Below are positions 1-5,866 of a DNA stretch of 6,841 nucleotides, in pieces; the first letter of the stretch is position 1, and the number at the start of each line of letters is the position of its first letter. The notes under the pieces were generated by a model. It ran no database searches, had not been told where the DNA came from, and worked only from the letters and a program-made list of their open reading frames with translations. Both the position numbers and the translations under genes were made by a program. The stretch comes from Deltaproteobacteria bacterium (GTDB lineage: Bacteria; Myxococcota_A; UBA9042; DTJE01). The DNA lies in NCBI GenBank assembly GCA_016784945.1, contig JADHTP010000172.1:1-6841 (forward strand), given 5' to 3'.

Positions 1-1658
1 TGGTGTTCATCAACAATTCGTCGTGGAAGTTCGGGCAATACACCCTGGGCGTCACGTCGCCGCTCTATTACTACGATGGAAAGATCTTCGAGGCCGACAT
101 CGCCTTCAACGGCTACCTGCAGTCCTGGACCACCACCTACAACCCGTGGAAGGTCGACGTGAAGGCGGTGACCATCCACGAGATCGGTCACTACTTCGGC
201 CAGCAGCACGTTCTGAAGGGCTATGACGCCTACGACCCGCCCACCATGGCTCCACAGACGGGCCCGGGCAGCACCAGCGCCTCGCTGGAAGAGGACGACA
301 AGCTGGGTGCGTGCTTCCTGTACCCCAAGGGGGGCTACTACACCTGCAGCAACAACGACGACTGTCCCTACGTGGTGGATAACTACAGCAACGGGGACGA
401 GTACTATTCCAAGAAAGTCAACTGCGATTCGGAAGGGTACTGCACGGGCCTGGCCGGCGTGTCCCCGGGGTCCGTGGACGTGGGTGGCACCTGCGCCATC
501 AGCTCGGACTGCAAGAGCGGTTATTCCTGCGAGTCCATGGATTCGGGTCTGAAGATGTGTACCAAGGTGTGCGATCCCTACGCCGACAACTGCCCCGACG
601 GGTTCCATTGCCAGAAGGTCTACACCACCAACAAGAACGTGTGCATCGCGGGCTCCAAGAAGAAGAAGGACGGTGATGCCTGTTCCAGCTCCTACGAGTG
701 CGAGACGTCCTTCTGCTTTCCCACGCCCGACGGATCGGGCATGTTCTGCCGCGTCGCTTGCACCTCCACGGGCTCGGCGTGCCCCGACGGCAAGAAGTGC
801 TGGACCTCCAGCTACGGCTCGACGGGTGGTTGTTTCCCACCCGACCAGGTCCCCACCATCAAGATGCCCCTGGGATCGGACTGCGCAGGGGACTACGAGT
901 GCACATCGGACATCTGCTTCGGTGACCCGGGAACACAGTCCCTGTGTCGCCAGTCCTGCGACCTGGGCGCGCCGAACTGCTATGCCGGGTACTACTGCGC
1001 CAACATCGGCGGTGACCGGGGCGCCTGTCTGCCGGGCGAGCCCCAGCCTTCCCTGAAGGACGACGGCGCGGCTTGCGGCAGCAACGAGGAGTGCCTGAGC
1101 AACTGGTGCGTCAACCTCGTGGGCACCAACCAGGGCTACTGCCGGCGGGCCTGCAACCTGGACGACTGGGCCTGCCCCTGGGGTACTTCGTGCATCAGCT
1201 ACGGGAGCGCCGACTTCGGCGTGTGCATGCCCAGCGTGAACAAGTCGGGCACCGGCGACACCTGCACCAACGGCAACAAGTGCGTGACGGGAATCTGCTG
1301 GACGGACCCTGAAGGCCAGAGCTACTGCACCCAGAACTGCATCAGCGGCTGGTGCCCCAACAACATGGACTGCGTGGACGCGGATTACTTCGGTACGCTG
1401 TGCGCGCTGCCCCAGGGCACGCCTCCCCAGGAAGTAACGCCGCCGATCCCGGACACCGGCTCCGGCGGACAGGACAATGGCAGCGGGTGGCCCCCCACCG
1501 ATTCAGGCACCCCCCAGGGCGACACCACCACCACCCCCAACCCGCCGGGCGGCGGATCCACCTGTTCCGCGGGACTGGATGCCGGGGCGAACCCCCTGGC
1601 CCTGGGCCTGCTGGCGCTGCTGTGGATCCCCGTTGTCAGAAGGCGCTTCGGCTTGTAG
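1..1658 (+). CDS. Secreted matrixin-like zinc metalloprotease with five Cys-rich modules and MYXO-CTERM-like tail (5' partial)
   Basis: The reading frame is open to the left edge (first full codon at 3), so the GTG there is not a credible start and the signal peptide and N-terminal catalytic part lie outside the window. Residues are counted from that codon; 551 are visible. The catalytic domain's end is clear: EADIAFN at 31-37, the metzincin zinc motif HEIGHYFGQQH at 59-69 (His59, His63, His69; catalytic Glu60), a probable Met-turn at Met82 (PPTMAP), and a closing EEDDKLGACFLYP stretch at 96-108. A half-module with Cys115, 121, 141 and 147 follows. Five tandem eight-cysteine modules occupy 161-471, then a Pro/Gly/Thr-rich linker (471-519), and finally Cys521, a hydrophobic helix (about 529-545) and RRR at 546-548. 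There are 46 cysteines in all. The protein is presumably exported, disulfide-rich and surface-anchored or processed at the C-terminus. Its substrate is unknown. The protease family call is firm; the role of the modules is inference. Confidence 0.9.
   Translation, partial: VFINNSSWKFGQYTLGVTSPLYYYDGKIFEADIAFNGYLQSWTTTYNPWKVDVKAVTIHEIGHYFGQQHVLKGYDAYDPPTMAPQTGPGSTSASLEEDDKLGACFLYPKGGYYTCSNNDDCPYVVDNYSNGDEYYSKKVNCDSEGYCTGLAGVSPGSVDVGGTCAISSDCKSGYSCESMDSGLKMCTKVCDPYADNCPDGFHCQKVYTTNKNVCIAGSKKKKDGDACSSSYECETSFCFPTPDGSGMFCRVACTSTGSACPDGKKCWTSSYGSTGGCFPPDQVPTIKMPLGSDCAGDYECTSDICFGDPGTQSLCRQSCDLGAPNCYAGYYCANIGGDRGACLPGEPQPSLKDDGAACGSNEECLSNWCVNLVGTNQGYCRRACNLDDWACPWGTSCISYGSADFGVCMPSVNKSGTGDTCTNGNKCVTGICWTDPEGQSYCTQNCISGWCPNNMDCVDADYFGTLCALPQGTPPQEVTPPIPDTGSGGQDNGSGWPPTDSGTPQGDTTTTPNPPGGGSTCSAGLDAGANPLALGLLALLWIPVVRRRFGL
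483..1415 (+). repeat. Five tandem eight-cysteine modules within the metalloprotease
   Basis: Five consecutive protein modules of 54-57 residues lie at residues 161-217, 224-280, 291-345, 355-411 and 418-471 of the visible protein. Each begins with Gly-x-x-Cys or a close variant and has exactly eight cysteines with near-constant spacing: C-x5-C-x4/5-C-x9/10-C-x3-C-x4/6-C-x5-C-x9/10-C. Other residues vary widely, so the copies are old duplications held by disulfide constraints rather than recent DNA repeats. The pattern resembles the small Dickkopf/EGF-like cysteine domains often attached to secreted myxobacterial proteins, but I cannot assign a named family with certainty. Confidence 0.85.
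1563..1655 (+). other. MYXO-CTERM-like C-terminal sorting signal of the metalloprotease
   Basis: The last 31 residues have the tripartite layout of MYXO-CTERM tails: a signature Cys (Cys521), a hydrophobic segment (NPLALGLLALLWIPVV) and a short Arg cluster (RRR, 546-548). Established knowledge is that such tails are recognised by myxosortase-type intramembrane proteases in Myxococcota and lead to cleavage and surface attachment. This tail is slightly atypical because Phe-Gly-Leu follows the arginines; those last codons partly fall in the adjoining repeat element. Confidence 0.65.
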
Positions 1659-1720
1659 GGACGACTCTCCCGAATCGCCCAGCGGCACGAGGGACGGTCT
1701 GGAGACCGTCCCCTACAAGC
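1651..1720. repeat. REPIN-like element with inverted ends and two internal hairpins
   Basis: The ends are an imperfect inverted repeat: GCTTGTAGGGACG at 1651-1663 against the complement of 1707-1720, which reads GCTTGTAGGGGACG (one extra G). The left half can fold as GGG-A-CGA (1658-1664) with TCGCCC (1675-1680). The right half forms a perfect 9-bp hairpin at 1691-1712. Two hairpins in opposite orientation with shared ends is the layout of REPINs (paired REP sequences mobilised in trans by a RAYT transposase). No transposase is present here. The left arm overlaps the last sense codons and the TAG stop (1656-1658) of the metalloprotease gene. Confidence 0.5.
1691..1712. terminator. Perfect 9-bp hairpin between convergent genes, possible bidirectional terminator
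   Basis: GGGACGGTC (1691-1699) pairs exactly with GACCGTCCC (1704-1712) across a TGGA loop. It lies 33 bases after the protease stop and 23 bases beyond the enoyl-CoA hydratase stop, where transcripts from both sides converge. No T-tract follows on either strand, so it is not a canonical intrinsic terminator. It may slow polymerase or protect 3' ends, or it may simply be the right half of the repeat element. Confidence 0.4.
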
Positions 1721-1734
1721 GTTCAGAACAGCCT

Positions 1735-2514
1735 CTAGATCTTGAATTCAGGCTTGCGTTTTTCCAGGAAGGCCTTCATCCCCTCCCGCGGTTCGTCTGA
1801 ATCGAACAGGTTGGCGAACACGGACGCCTCGGTACGCAGGGCCGCGTCCAGGGGAATGGACAACCCGTCGTGGACCAGACGCTTGGCGGCCTGCACAGCC
1901 TTCGGGCCACGGGACGCGATGGTGCGGGCCAGTTTCACGGCTTCGTCCATGAGCGCGTCGGGCTCGCAGACGCGGGCCACCAGCCCCAGGCGCAGGGCGT
2001 CTTCGGCCTTCCAGGTGTTCCCCGCCAGGATCCACTCCATGGCGGCGGAGCGCCCGATGGCCCTGGGCAGACGGGCCGTCCCGCCGAACCCGGGGATGAT
2101 GCCCAGCTTGACTTCGGGCTGACCGAAGACGGCCCTGTTTCCGGCCAGGATGATGTCGCAGGCCAGGGACAGTTCGGTACCCCCGCCCAGGGCGAACCCG
2201 TTGACGGCGGCTATCACCACCCGGGGCATCTTTTCCAGCATGCCGCAGACACAATGTCCCAGTTCGGCGAACTGTGCGGCCCAGGCCGGTCCCTTGCCCT
2301 GCATCTGGGCTATGTCGGCCCCGGCCACGAAGGCCTTGTTACCGGCGCCGGTCAGGATCAGGGCCATGCAGCCTTCCCGCGTCCAGGTCGCCCAGACCGC
2401 GTCCTTCATCTCCTTCAGGACGTCGAGGTTCAAGGCGTTGAGCACGTCGGGACGGTTGACCGTGATGGTGGTGACGGGACCGTCATGCTCCACGATGATG
2501 GTCTTGAATGACAT
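1735..2514 (-). CDS. Enoyl-CoA hydratase (crotonase family)
   Basis: The 259-residue product has the usual length of crotonases and should add water to trans-2-enoyl-CoA (such as crotonyl-CoA) to give the 3-hydroxyacyl-CoA, in the cytoplasm. Visible hallmarks are NRPDVLNAL (20-28), the oxyanion-hole segment AFVAGADIAQM (61-71), NGFALGGGTEL (105-115) with Gly111 and the first catalytic Glu114, then FGQPEVKLGIIPGFGGTARLPR (130-151) with the second catalytic Glu134. Both acids match Glu144 and Glu164 of rat mitochondrial enoyl-CoA hydratase, so true hydratase activity is likely rather than an isomerase or inactive relative. The C-terminal EGMKAFLEKRKPEF is also typical. I chose the ATG at 2514 because GGGAG lies 8 bases upstream and the protein then starts at the family's normal N-terminus; an in-frame extension to 2583 runs through a heptamer repeat and is rejected. 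It lies 75 bp downstream of the thiolase, probably in one transcript. Chain-length preference cannot be read from the sequence. Confidence 0.93.
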   Translation of the reverse strand: MSFKTIIVEHDGPVTTITVNRPDVLNALNLDVLKEMKDAVWATWTREGCMALILTGAGNKAFVAGADIAQMQGKGPAWAAQFAELGHCVCGMLEKMPRVVIAAVNGFALGGGTELSLACDIILAGNRAVFGQPEVKLGIIPGFGGTARLPRAIGRSAAMEWILAGNTWKAEDALRLGLVARVCEPDALMDEAVKLARTIASRGPKAVQAAKRLVHDGLSIPLDAALRTEASVFANLFDSDEPREGMKAFLEKRKPEFKI

Positions 2515-2522
2515 AGCGGACT

Positions 2523-2527
2523 CTCCC
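2523..2527 (-). promoter_or_regulatory. Ribosome binding site deciding the enoyl-CoA hydratase start
   Basis: On the minus strand, GGGAG is followed by 8 bases and then the ATG at 2514-2512. No comparable site precedes the upstream ATG at 2583, whose codons run into tandem repeat sequence. This supports a 259-residue protein. Confidence 0.7.
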
Positions 2528-2556
2528 TTACCCGGGGGTACAGAGGCACTCCGGTC

Positions 2557-2584
2557 GATCAACGATCGACGATCAACGATCAAC
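2557..2584. repeat. Four tandem copies of a 7-bp unit (GATCAAC)
   Basis: Four contiguous heptamers read GATCAAC, GATCGAC, GATCAAC, GATCAAC (2557-2563, 2564-2570, 2571-2577, 2578-2584), with one substitution in the second. The array nearly fills the gap between the thiolase stop (2590) and the enoyl-CoA hydratase ribosome binding site. GTCGATC (2554-2560) can also pair with GATCGAC (2564-2570) over a 3-base loop. Each unit carries a GATC site. The array could be a slippage-prone simple repeat or a protein-binding site; nothing here proves a function. Confidence 0.85.
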
Positions 2585-2589
2585 CGCCC

Positions 2590-3768
2590 TCAGGCCTTGT
2601 CCACCATCATGGCCACGGCCTCGCCGCCGCCGATGCACAGGCTGGCAACGCCCCGCCCGGCGCCCTTTGCCTGCAGGGCATAGAGCAGGGTGATCAGGAC
2701 GCGCGTCCCACTGGCACCGATGGGATGTCCCAGGGACACGGCCCCGCCGTTCACGTTCACGTTGGTCCCGTCCAGTCCCAGCAGCTGATTCACGGCCAGG
2801 GACACCACTGAAAACGCTTCATTGATTTCCCAGAGGTCCACGTCCCCACTGGTATTTCCGGTCTTTTCCAGGAGCTTTTCGATAGCAAAGGCCGGGGCGG
2901 TGGTGAACCAGATGGGTTCCTGCGCGTGCTGGGCGTAACCCACCACGGTGGCGATTGGTTTGATCCCCGCGGCATCGGCGGCTTCCCGGGACATGAGCAC
3001 CACGGCGGCGGCCCCGTCGTTGATGGACGATGCGTTGGCCGCGGTGACCGTGCCTTCCTTGTCAAAGGCGGGACGCAGCTTGCCGATCTTGGCCACGTTG
3101 CCACGGCCCGGTTCTTCGTCCGTGTCGAACAGGATGGGGTCGCCCTTGCGCTGGGGAATGGGCACGGGCACGATCTCGTCCTTGAACACGCCGGCCTCGA
3201 TGGCAGACAGGGCCTTGGTGTAGGACGCCGCCGCGAACTCGTCCTGCGCCTCGCGGGTGATGTTCTTTTCCCTGGCGCAGTTTTCCGCAGCCATGCCCAT
3301 GTGGAAGTTGTTGTAGGGATCCCACAGGCCGTCCTTGATCATGAGATCCATGATCTTGCCGTGTCCCATACGATAGCCGGTCCTGGCCTTTTCCAGCAGG
3401 TAGGGGGCCATGCTCATGTTTTCCATACCGCCGGCCACGATGCGTTCCGCATCACCGGCACGGATAGACTGGGCCGCCAGCATCACGCTCTTGAGACCGG
3501 AACCACAGACCTTGTTCAGGGTCATGCAGGGAATTCCGTCGGGGAGACCGGCATAGATGGCCGCCTGGCGGGCCGGCGCCTGGCCGAGGCCGCCGGCGAG
3601 CACGCAGCCCATCAGCACTTCGTCGATCTTTTCCGGGGCCACCCCGGCGCGGGCCACGGCTTCCTTGATGGCCACGGCTCCGAGCTTGGGAGCAGGGACA
3701 CTGGACAACGCACCGCCGAAGGACCCGATGGCCGTCCGCGCAGCACCGACAATCACTACGTCACGCAT
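2590..3768 (-). CDS. Acetyl-CoA C-acetyltransferase (thiolase II family)
   Basis: The complete 392-residue thiolase should condense two acetyl-CoA to acetoacetyl-CoA, or run in reverse to cleave it. The nucleophile is Cys88 in LNKVCGSGLKS (84-94). His348 lies in GGAVSLGHPIGASGTR (341-356), the second active-site cysteine is Cys378 in SLCIGGGEAVAMM (376-388), and NEAF is at 316-319. The loop FHMGMAAEN (155-163), with Met157, matches short-chain thiolases of the PhaA/AtoB/ThlA type. From memory, several stretches (GQAPARQA, WEINEAFS, NVNGGAVSLGHPIG) look closer to mitochondrial ACAT1 than to PhaA; an alignment would be needed to confirm this. The ATG at 3768 follows a perfect AGGAGGT by 5 bases, so the start is secure. 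It is the first gene of a unit with the downstream enoyl-CoA hydratase. Such pairs serve C4 acyl-CoA metabolism (butyrate, polyhydroxybutyrate or crotonate routes) or fatty-acid breakdown; the missing dehydrogenase leaves the choice open. Confidence 0.95.
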   Translation of the reverse strand: MRDVVIVGAARTAIGSFGGALSSVPAPKLGAVAIKEAVARAGVAPEKIDEVLMGCVLAGGLGQAPARQAAIYAGLPDGIPCMTLNKVCGSGLKSVMLAAQSIRAGDAERIVAGGMENMSMAPYLLEKARTGYRMGHGKIMDLMIKDGLWDPYNNFHMGMAAENCAREKNITREAQDEFAAASYTKALSAIEAGVFKDEIVPVPIPQRKGDPILFDTDEEPGRGNVAKIGKLRPAFDKEGTVTAANASSINDGAAAVVLMSREAADAAGIKPIATVVGYAQHAQEPIWFTTAPAFAIEKLLEKTGNTSGDVDLWEINEAFSVVSLAVNQLLGLDGTNVNVNGGAVSLGHPIGASGTRVLITLLYALQAKGAGRGVASLCIGGGEAVAMMVDKA

Positions 3769-3773
3769 GGCTT

Positions 3774-3780
3774 ACCTCCT
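3774..3780 (-). promoter_or_regulatory. Perfect Shine-Dalgarno for the thiolase
   Basis: On the minus strand AGGAGGT is followed by AAGCC and the ATG at 3768-3766. It is the strongest ribosome binding site in the window and suggests high translation of the thiolase. Confidence 0.85.
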
Positions 3781-3801
3781 TGGAGAGTCTCGACTGGCAG
3801 C

Positions 3802-3830
3802 ACTTTACCCCACACCAAAAGACGAGACAA
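3802..3830 (-). promoter_or_regulatory. Candidate sigma70-type promoter for the thiolase / enoyl-CoA hydratase unit
   Basis: On the minus strand a -35-like TTGTCT (3830-3825) is separated by exactly 17 bases from a -10-like TAAAGT (3807-3802). The -10 ends about 33 bases before the thiolase ATG, leaving a short leader with the strong ribosome binding site. Match to consensus is moderate (3 of 6 and 4 of 6), so this is a position-supported guess. No clear operator is visible. Confidence 0.35.
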
Positions 3831-3884
3831 TGATGGGCAGTGTGTGACATTCCCGACCAGACGAGAAATTCGAGCACGGGTCTT

Positions 3885-3965
3885 TGGAGTGCGGTGGCTG
3901 CCACCGCTTTCAGCCGGCGGAGCAAGCTCCCCCGAACGTAGGCGCAAGCAAGCTTGCGCACTCCA
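3885..3965. repeat. 81-bp multi-hairpin palindromic element (REP/MITE-like)
   Basis: The outer ends are a perfect 9-bp inverted repeat, TGGAGTGCG (3885-3893) and CGCACTCCA (3957-3965). Inside are three hairpins: GCGGTGG-CTG-CCACCGC (3891-3907), GGAG-CAAG-CTCC (3919-3930) and GCGCAAG-CAAG-CTTGCGC (3942-3959). The nested, non-coding palindromic layout is that of small non-autonomous repeats. From memory, similar GGAGTGCGG-bounded palindromes are scattered through other environmental bacterial genomes, but I could not check this. It lies in the divergent gap between the thiolase and phosphatase genes, about 105 bases before the phosphatase start. From 3966 to 4058 I see nothing else I can name, only GC-rich sequence including a tight CCCGG/CCGGG inverted repeat near 4013-4024. 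Confidence 0.6.
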
Positions 3966-4058
3966 TGATCGGCCCCGAAAGAACATCCACACTACCCAAT
4001 GATGGACTAGGACCCGGCCCCGGGCGTAGACTGGGCAGGTATCCGGTGACGGGAACAC

Positions 4059-4064
4059 GGGAGG
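4059..4064 (+). promoter_or_regulatory. Ribosome binding site deciding a GTG start for the HAD phosphatase
   Basis: GGGAGG is followed by CAGAC (5 bases) and then GTG at 4070. No ribosome binding site of this quality precedes the in-frame TTG at 3884 or the ATG at 4112, so the GTG is the best start. Confidence 0.65.
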
Positions 4065-4069
4065 CAGAC

Positions 4070-4882
4070 GTGCTGGAAATCACACCGGGCTCGCGGGATC
4101 GACTGTCGGGCATGGGCGCCTTTGCCATGGACATGGACGGCACCATCTACCTGGGTGACCGGCTCCTGCCGGGGGCGGTCCAGTGGCTCACGGCGGTTCG
4201 CGATCGGCAAAGCCCTCTGGTCTTTTTGACCAACAACTCGTCCCGCAGCCAGGCCGATTACGTGTACAAGCTGAATGACCTGGGCCTGGCGATCACGGCG
4301 GAAAACGTCATGACCTCGGGCGAGGCCACCCTCCAGTACCTGTTGGACCTCCACGACGGCGCATCGGTCCTCCTGGTGGGAACGCCCTCCCTGACTCGCG
4401 AGTTCAAGGAAGCCGGGGTGCGGCTGACGGACAGCCCGGAAAAGGCCGACCTGGTGGTGCTGGGTTTCGACACCACCATCACCTATGCCCGCCTGCGGGC
4501 CCTGTGTGACTGCGTGAGGCGGGATCTCCCGTTCGTGGCCACCCATCCCGACTTCAACTGTCCCACGGAGAACGGATACATGCCCGACGTGGGTTCCTTC
4601 CTGGCCCTGGTGGAGGCCTCCACCGGTCGCCGGCCCGATGCGGTGATTGGAAAGCCCAGCCGGTGGATGACCAAGGCCCTGTCCAGGCGCCTTGGCCTGG
4701 CGCCCCGGGACATCGCCTACGTGGGCGATCGTCTGTACACCGACGTGGCCATGGCCCGCGATTCGGGAATGCTGGCCGTTCTCACCCTGACCGGTGAAAC
4801 GGCCCTGGATGACCTGGCGGGATCAGAGGTGCAGCCCGACCTGGTGGTGGACGACCTGCTGGAACTGCGGGGATTGCTCTAG
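4070..4882 (+). CDS. HAD superfamily IIA hydrolase, NagD-like phosphatase
   Basis: With the GTG start the protein is 270 residues, normal for HAD-IIA phosphatases such as NagD and 4-nitrophenylphosphatase-like enzymes. All four HAD motifs are present: motif I MDMDGTIYLG with nucleophile Asp21 and acid/base Asp23; motif II LTNNSS (53-58); motif III Lys195 in IGKPSRW; motif IV VGDRLYTDVAMA with Asp220 and Asp225 binding Mg2+. Between motifs II and III is a C2-type cap with HPDFNCPTENGYMPDVGSF (159-177), typical of subclass IIA. It should be a soluble cytoplasmic phosphatase for small phosphorylated metabolites (nucleotides, sugar or glycol phosphates); the substrate cannot be read from the sequence. 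It is divergent from the thiolase and converges with the SDR gene with only 6 bases between stops, so it is probably transcribed alone. A longer reading from 3884 would run through a palindromic repeat and lacks family similarity; the ATG at 4112 would leave only 6 residues before motif I. Confidence 0.9.
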   Translation: MLEITPGSRDRLSGMGAFAMDMDGTIYLGDRLLPGAVQWLTAVRDRQSPLVFLTNNSSRSQADYVYKLNDLGLAITAENVMTSGEATLQYLLDLHDGASVLLVGTPSLTREFKEAGVRLTDSPEKADLVVLGFDTTITYARLRALCDCVRRDLPFVATHPDFNCPTENGYMPDVGSFLALVEASTGRRPDAVIGKPSRWMTKALSRRLGLAPRDIAYVGDRLYTDVAMARDSGMLAVLTLTGETALDDLAGSEVQPDLVVDDLLELRGLL

Positions 4883-4888
4883 GCCCTT

Positions 4889-5866
4889 CTACAGGCGGCC
4901 CTGTTCACGGGCCCAGGCCAGAGTGTCTTCCACGCCCTTCGGGAAATCGAATTCCGGTTCATAGCTCAGGTCCCTGCTGATGTGGGAGTTCCCCGCCACC
5001 CAGAATCGGGCCTCGGCTTCGTGGATCTTGTCCAGGGACATGACCACGGGCGTCCCGGTGAGGCGGCCCCAGGTCTGCCAGGTCCAGGCCAGGGCCATGA
5101 AGCCCACTTTCGGTACCGATACCATGCGCACCCGTCGTCCCATGACCTCCGCGATCACGGCGGCAATGCCGGACCAGGTGTGCATGGCGCCGTCATCCAT
5201 CAGGTAGGACTCCCTGGGCGTGCTTTCCATTTCAACGGCGGCCACGATGGAGCGGGCACAGTCCCGTCCATGGACCAGGCTCAGCGTCTGTTTCGGCTCC
5301 AGACAAAACACGACGCCCATTCGTCGGGCCGCCTTGAACACCTCCAGGAACTCAATTTCCCTGGGTCCATAGATGATGGGGGGTCGCAGGACCGTGACGG
5401 ACAGGTCCCCCCTGACCTCCATGAGGGCCTTCTCGCCCGCCAGCTTGCTCCGGCCGTATTCCGTGACCGGAGACTCGGGCACGCCCTCCTTCCTTTCCCA
5501 GGGGCCGTCGCCGGGGCCCTGCGCCGCGATGGACGACACCAGGATGAAACGGTTTCCGCGGGCATGGCGATCAGCGGCCCGCGCCAGTTCCCTTGTCCCC
5601 TCTTCGTTCACACGGCGGAAATCGGTGGGCCGGATGGCCTTCACCAGCCCGGCCACGTGGACCACTGCATCGCTTTCCTTCAGGGCGGGAACGATGGACT
5701 CCGCGTCCTCCAGGGTCCCCTCGTGCAGCCGCATGCCCAGGCCCTGCAGGTGCTCCCGCTGGCTGGAGCGGCGGACCAGTGCGATGATGTCGTGCCCACG
5801 CTCCTTCAGGACCTCGGCCACGTGGGATCCCAGGAAACCCGATCCGCCGGTCAGAAAAACGGTCAT
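4889..5866 (-). CDS. Extended SDR NAD(P)-dependent epimerase/dehydratase family protein
   Basis: The 325-residue product is an extended short-chain dehydrogenase/reductase. The N-terminal Rossmann fold starts at once with TVFLTGGSGFLGSHVAEVL, containing the TGxxGxxG dinucleotide motif (6-13). HVAG is at 70-73, VSS at 110-112 supplies the catalytic Ser, YGRSK at 137-141 supplies catalytic Tyr137 and Lys141, and RPPIIYGPRE (161-170) is the usual extended-SDR substrate-side motif. The C-terminal KGVEDTLAWAREQGRL matches the closing helix of nucleotide-sugar epimerases, dihydroflavonol-reductase-like and 3-beta-HSD-like members. Substrate is unknown: a nucleotide sugar, lipid-linked sugar or sterol-like compound are all possible. 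The start is firm: GGAGGG lies 5 bases upstream. The ATG overlaps the upstream gene's TGA as ATGA, so the two are likely translationally coupled. It converges on the HAD gene 6 bases away. Confidence 0.92.
   Translation of the reverse strand: MTVFLTGGSGFLGSHVAEVLKERGHDIIALVRRSSQREHLQGLGMRLHEGTLEDAESIVPALKESDAVVHVAGLVKAIRPTDFRRVNEEGTRELARAADRHARGNRFILVSSIAAQGPGDGPWERKEGVPESPVTEYGRSKLAGEKALMEVRGDLSVTVLRPPIIYGPREIEFLEVFKAARRMGVVFCLEPKQTLSLVHGRDCARSIVAAVEMESTPRESYLMDDGAMHTWSGIAAVIAEVMGRRVRMVSVPKVGFMALAWTWQTWGRLTGTPVVMSLDKIHEAEARFWVAGNSHISRDLSYEPEFDFPKGVEDTLAWAREQGRL

Noticed and set aside
2515..2583. In-frame N-terminal extension of the enoyl-CoA hydratase
   Set aside because: The extra 23 codons are encoded by the heptamer repeat and leader, and the internal ATG at 2514 has a good ribosome binding site and matches the family N-terminus.
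2926..4002. Long plus-strand ORF (358 codons) opposite the thiolase
   Set aside because: It is a composition shadow of the antisense thiolase gene in GC-rich DNA, is His/Gly-rich without a recognisable domain, and runs on through the intergenic palindrome.
4877..4923. Possible terminator at the convergent HAD/SDR junction
   Set aside because: Only a weak bulged inverted repeat (CTCT-A-GGCC with GGCCAGAG, loop about 30 bases) lies inside coding sequence, with no T-tract; too weak to call.
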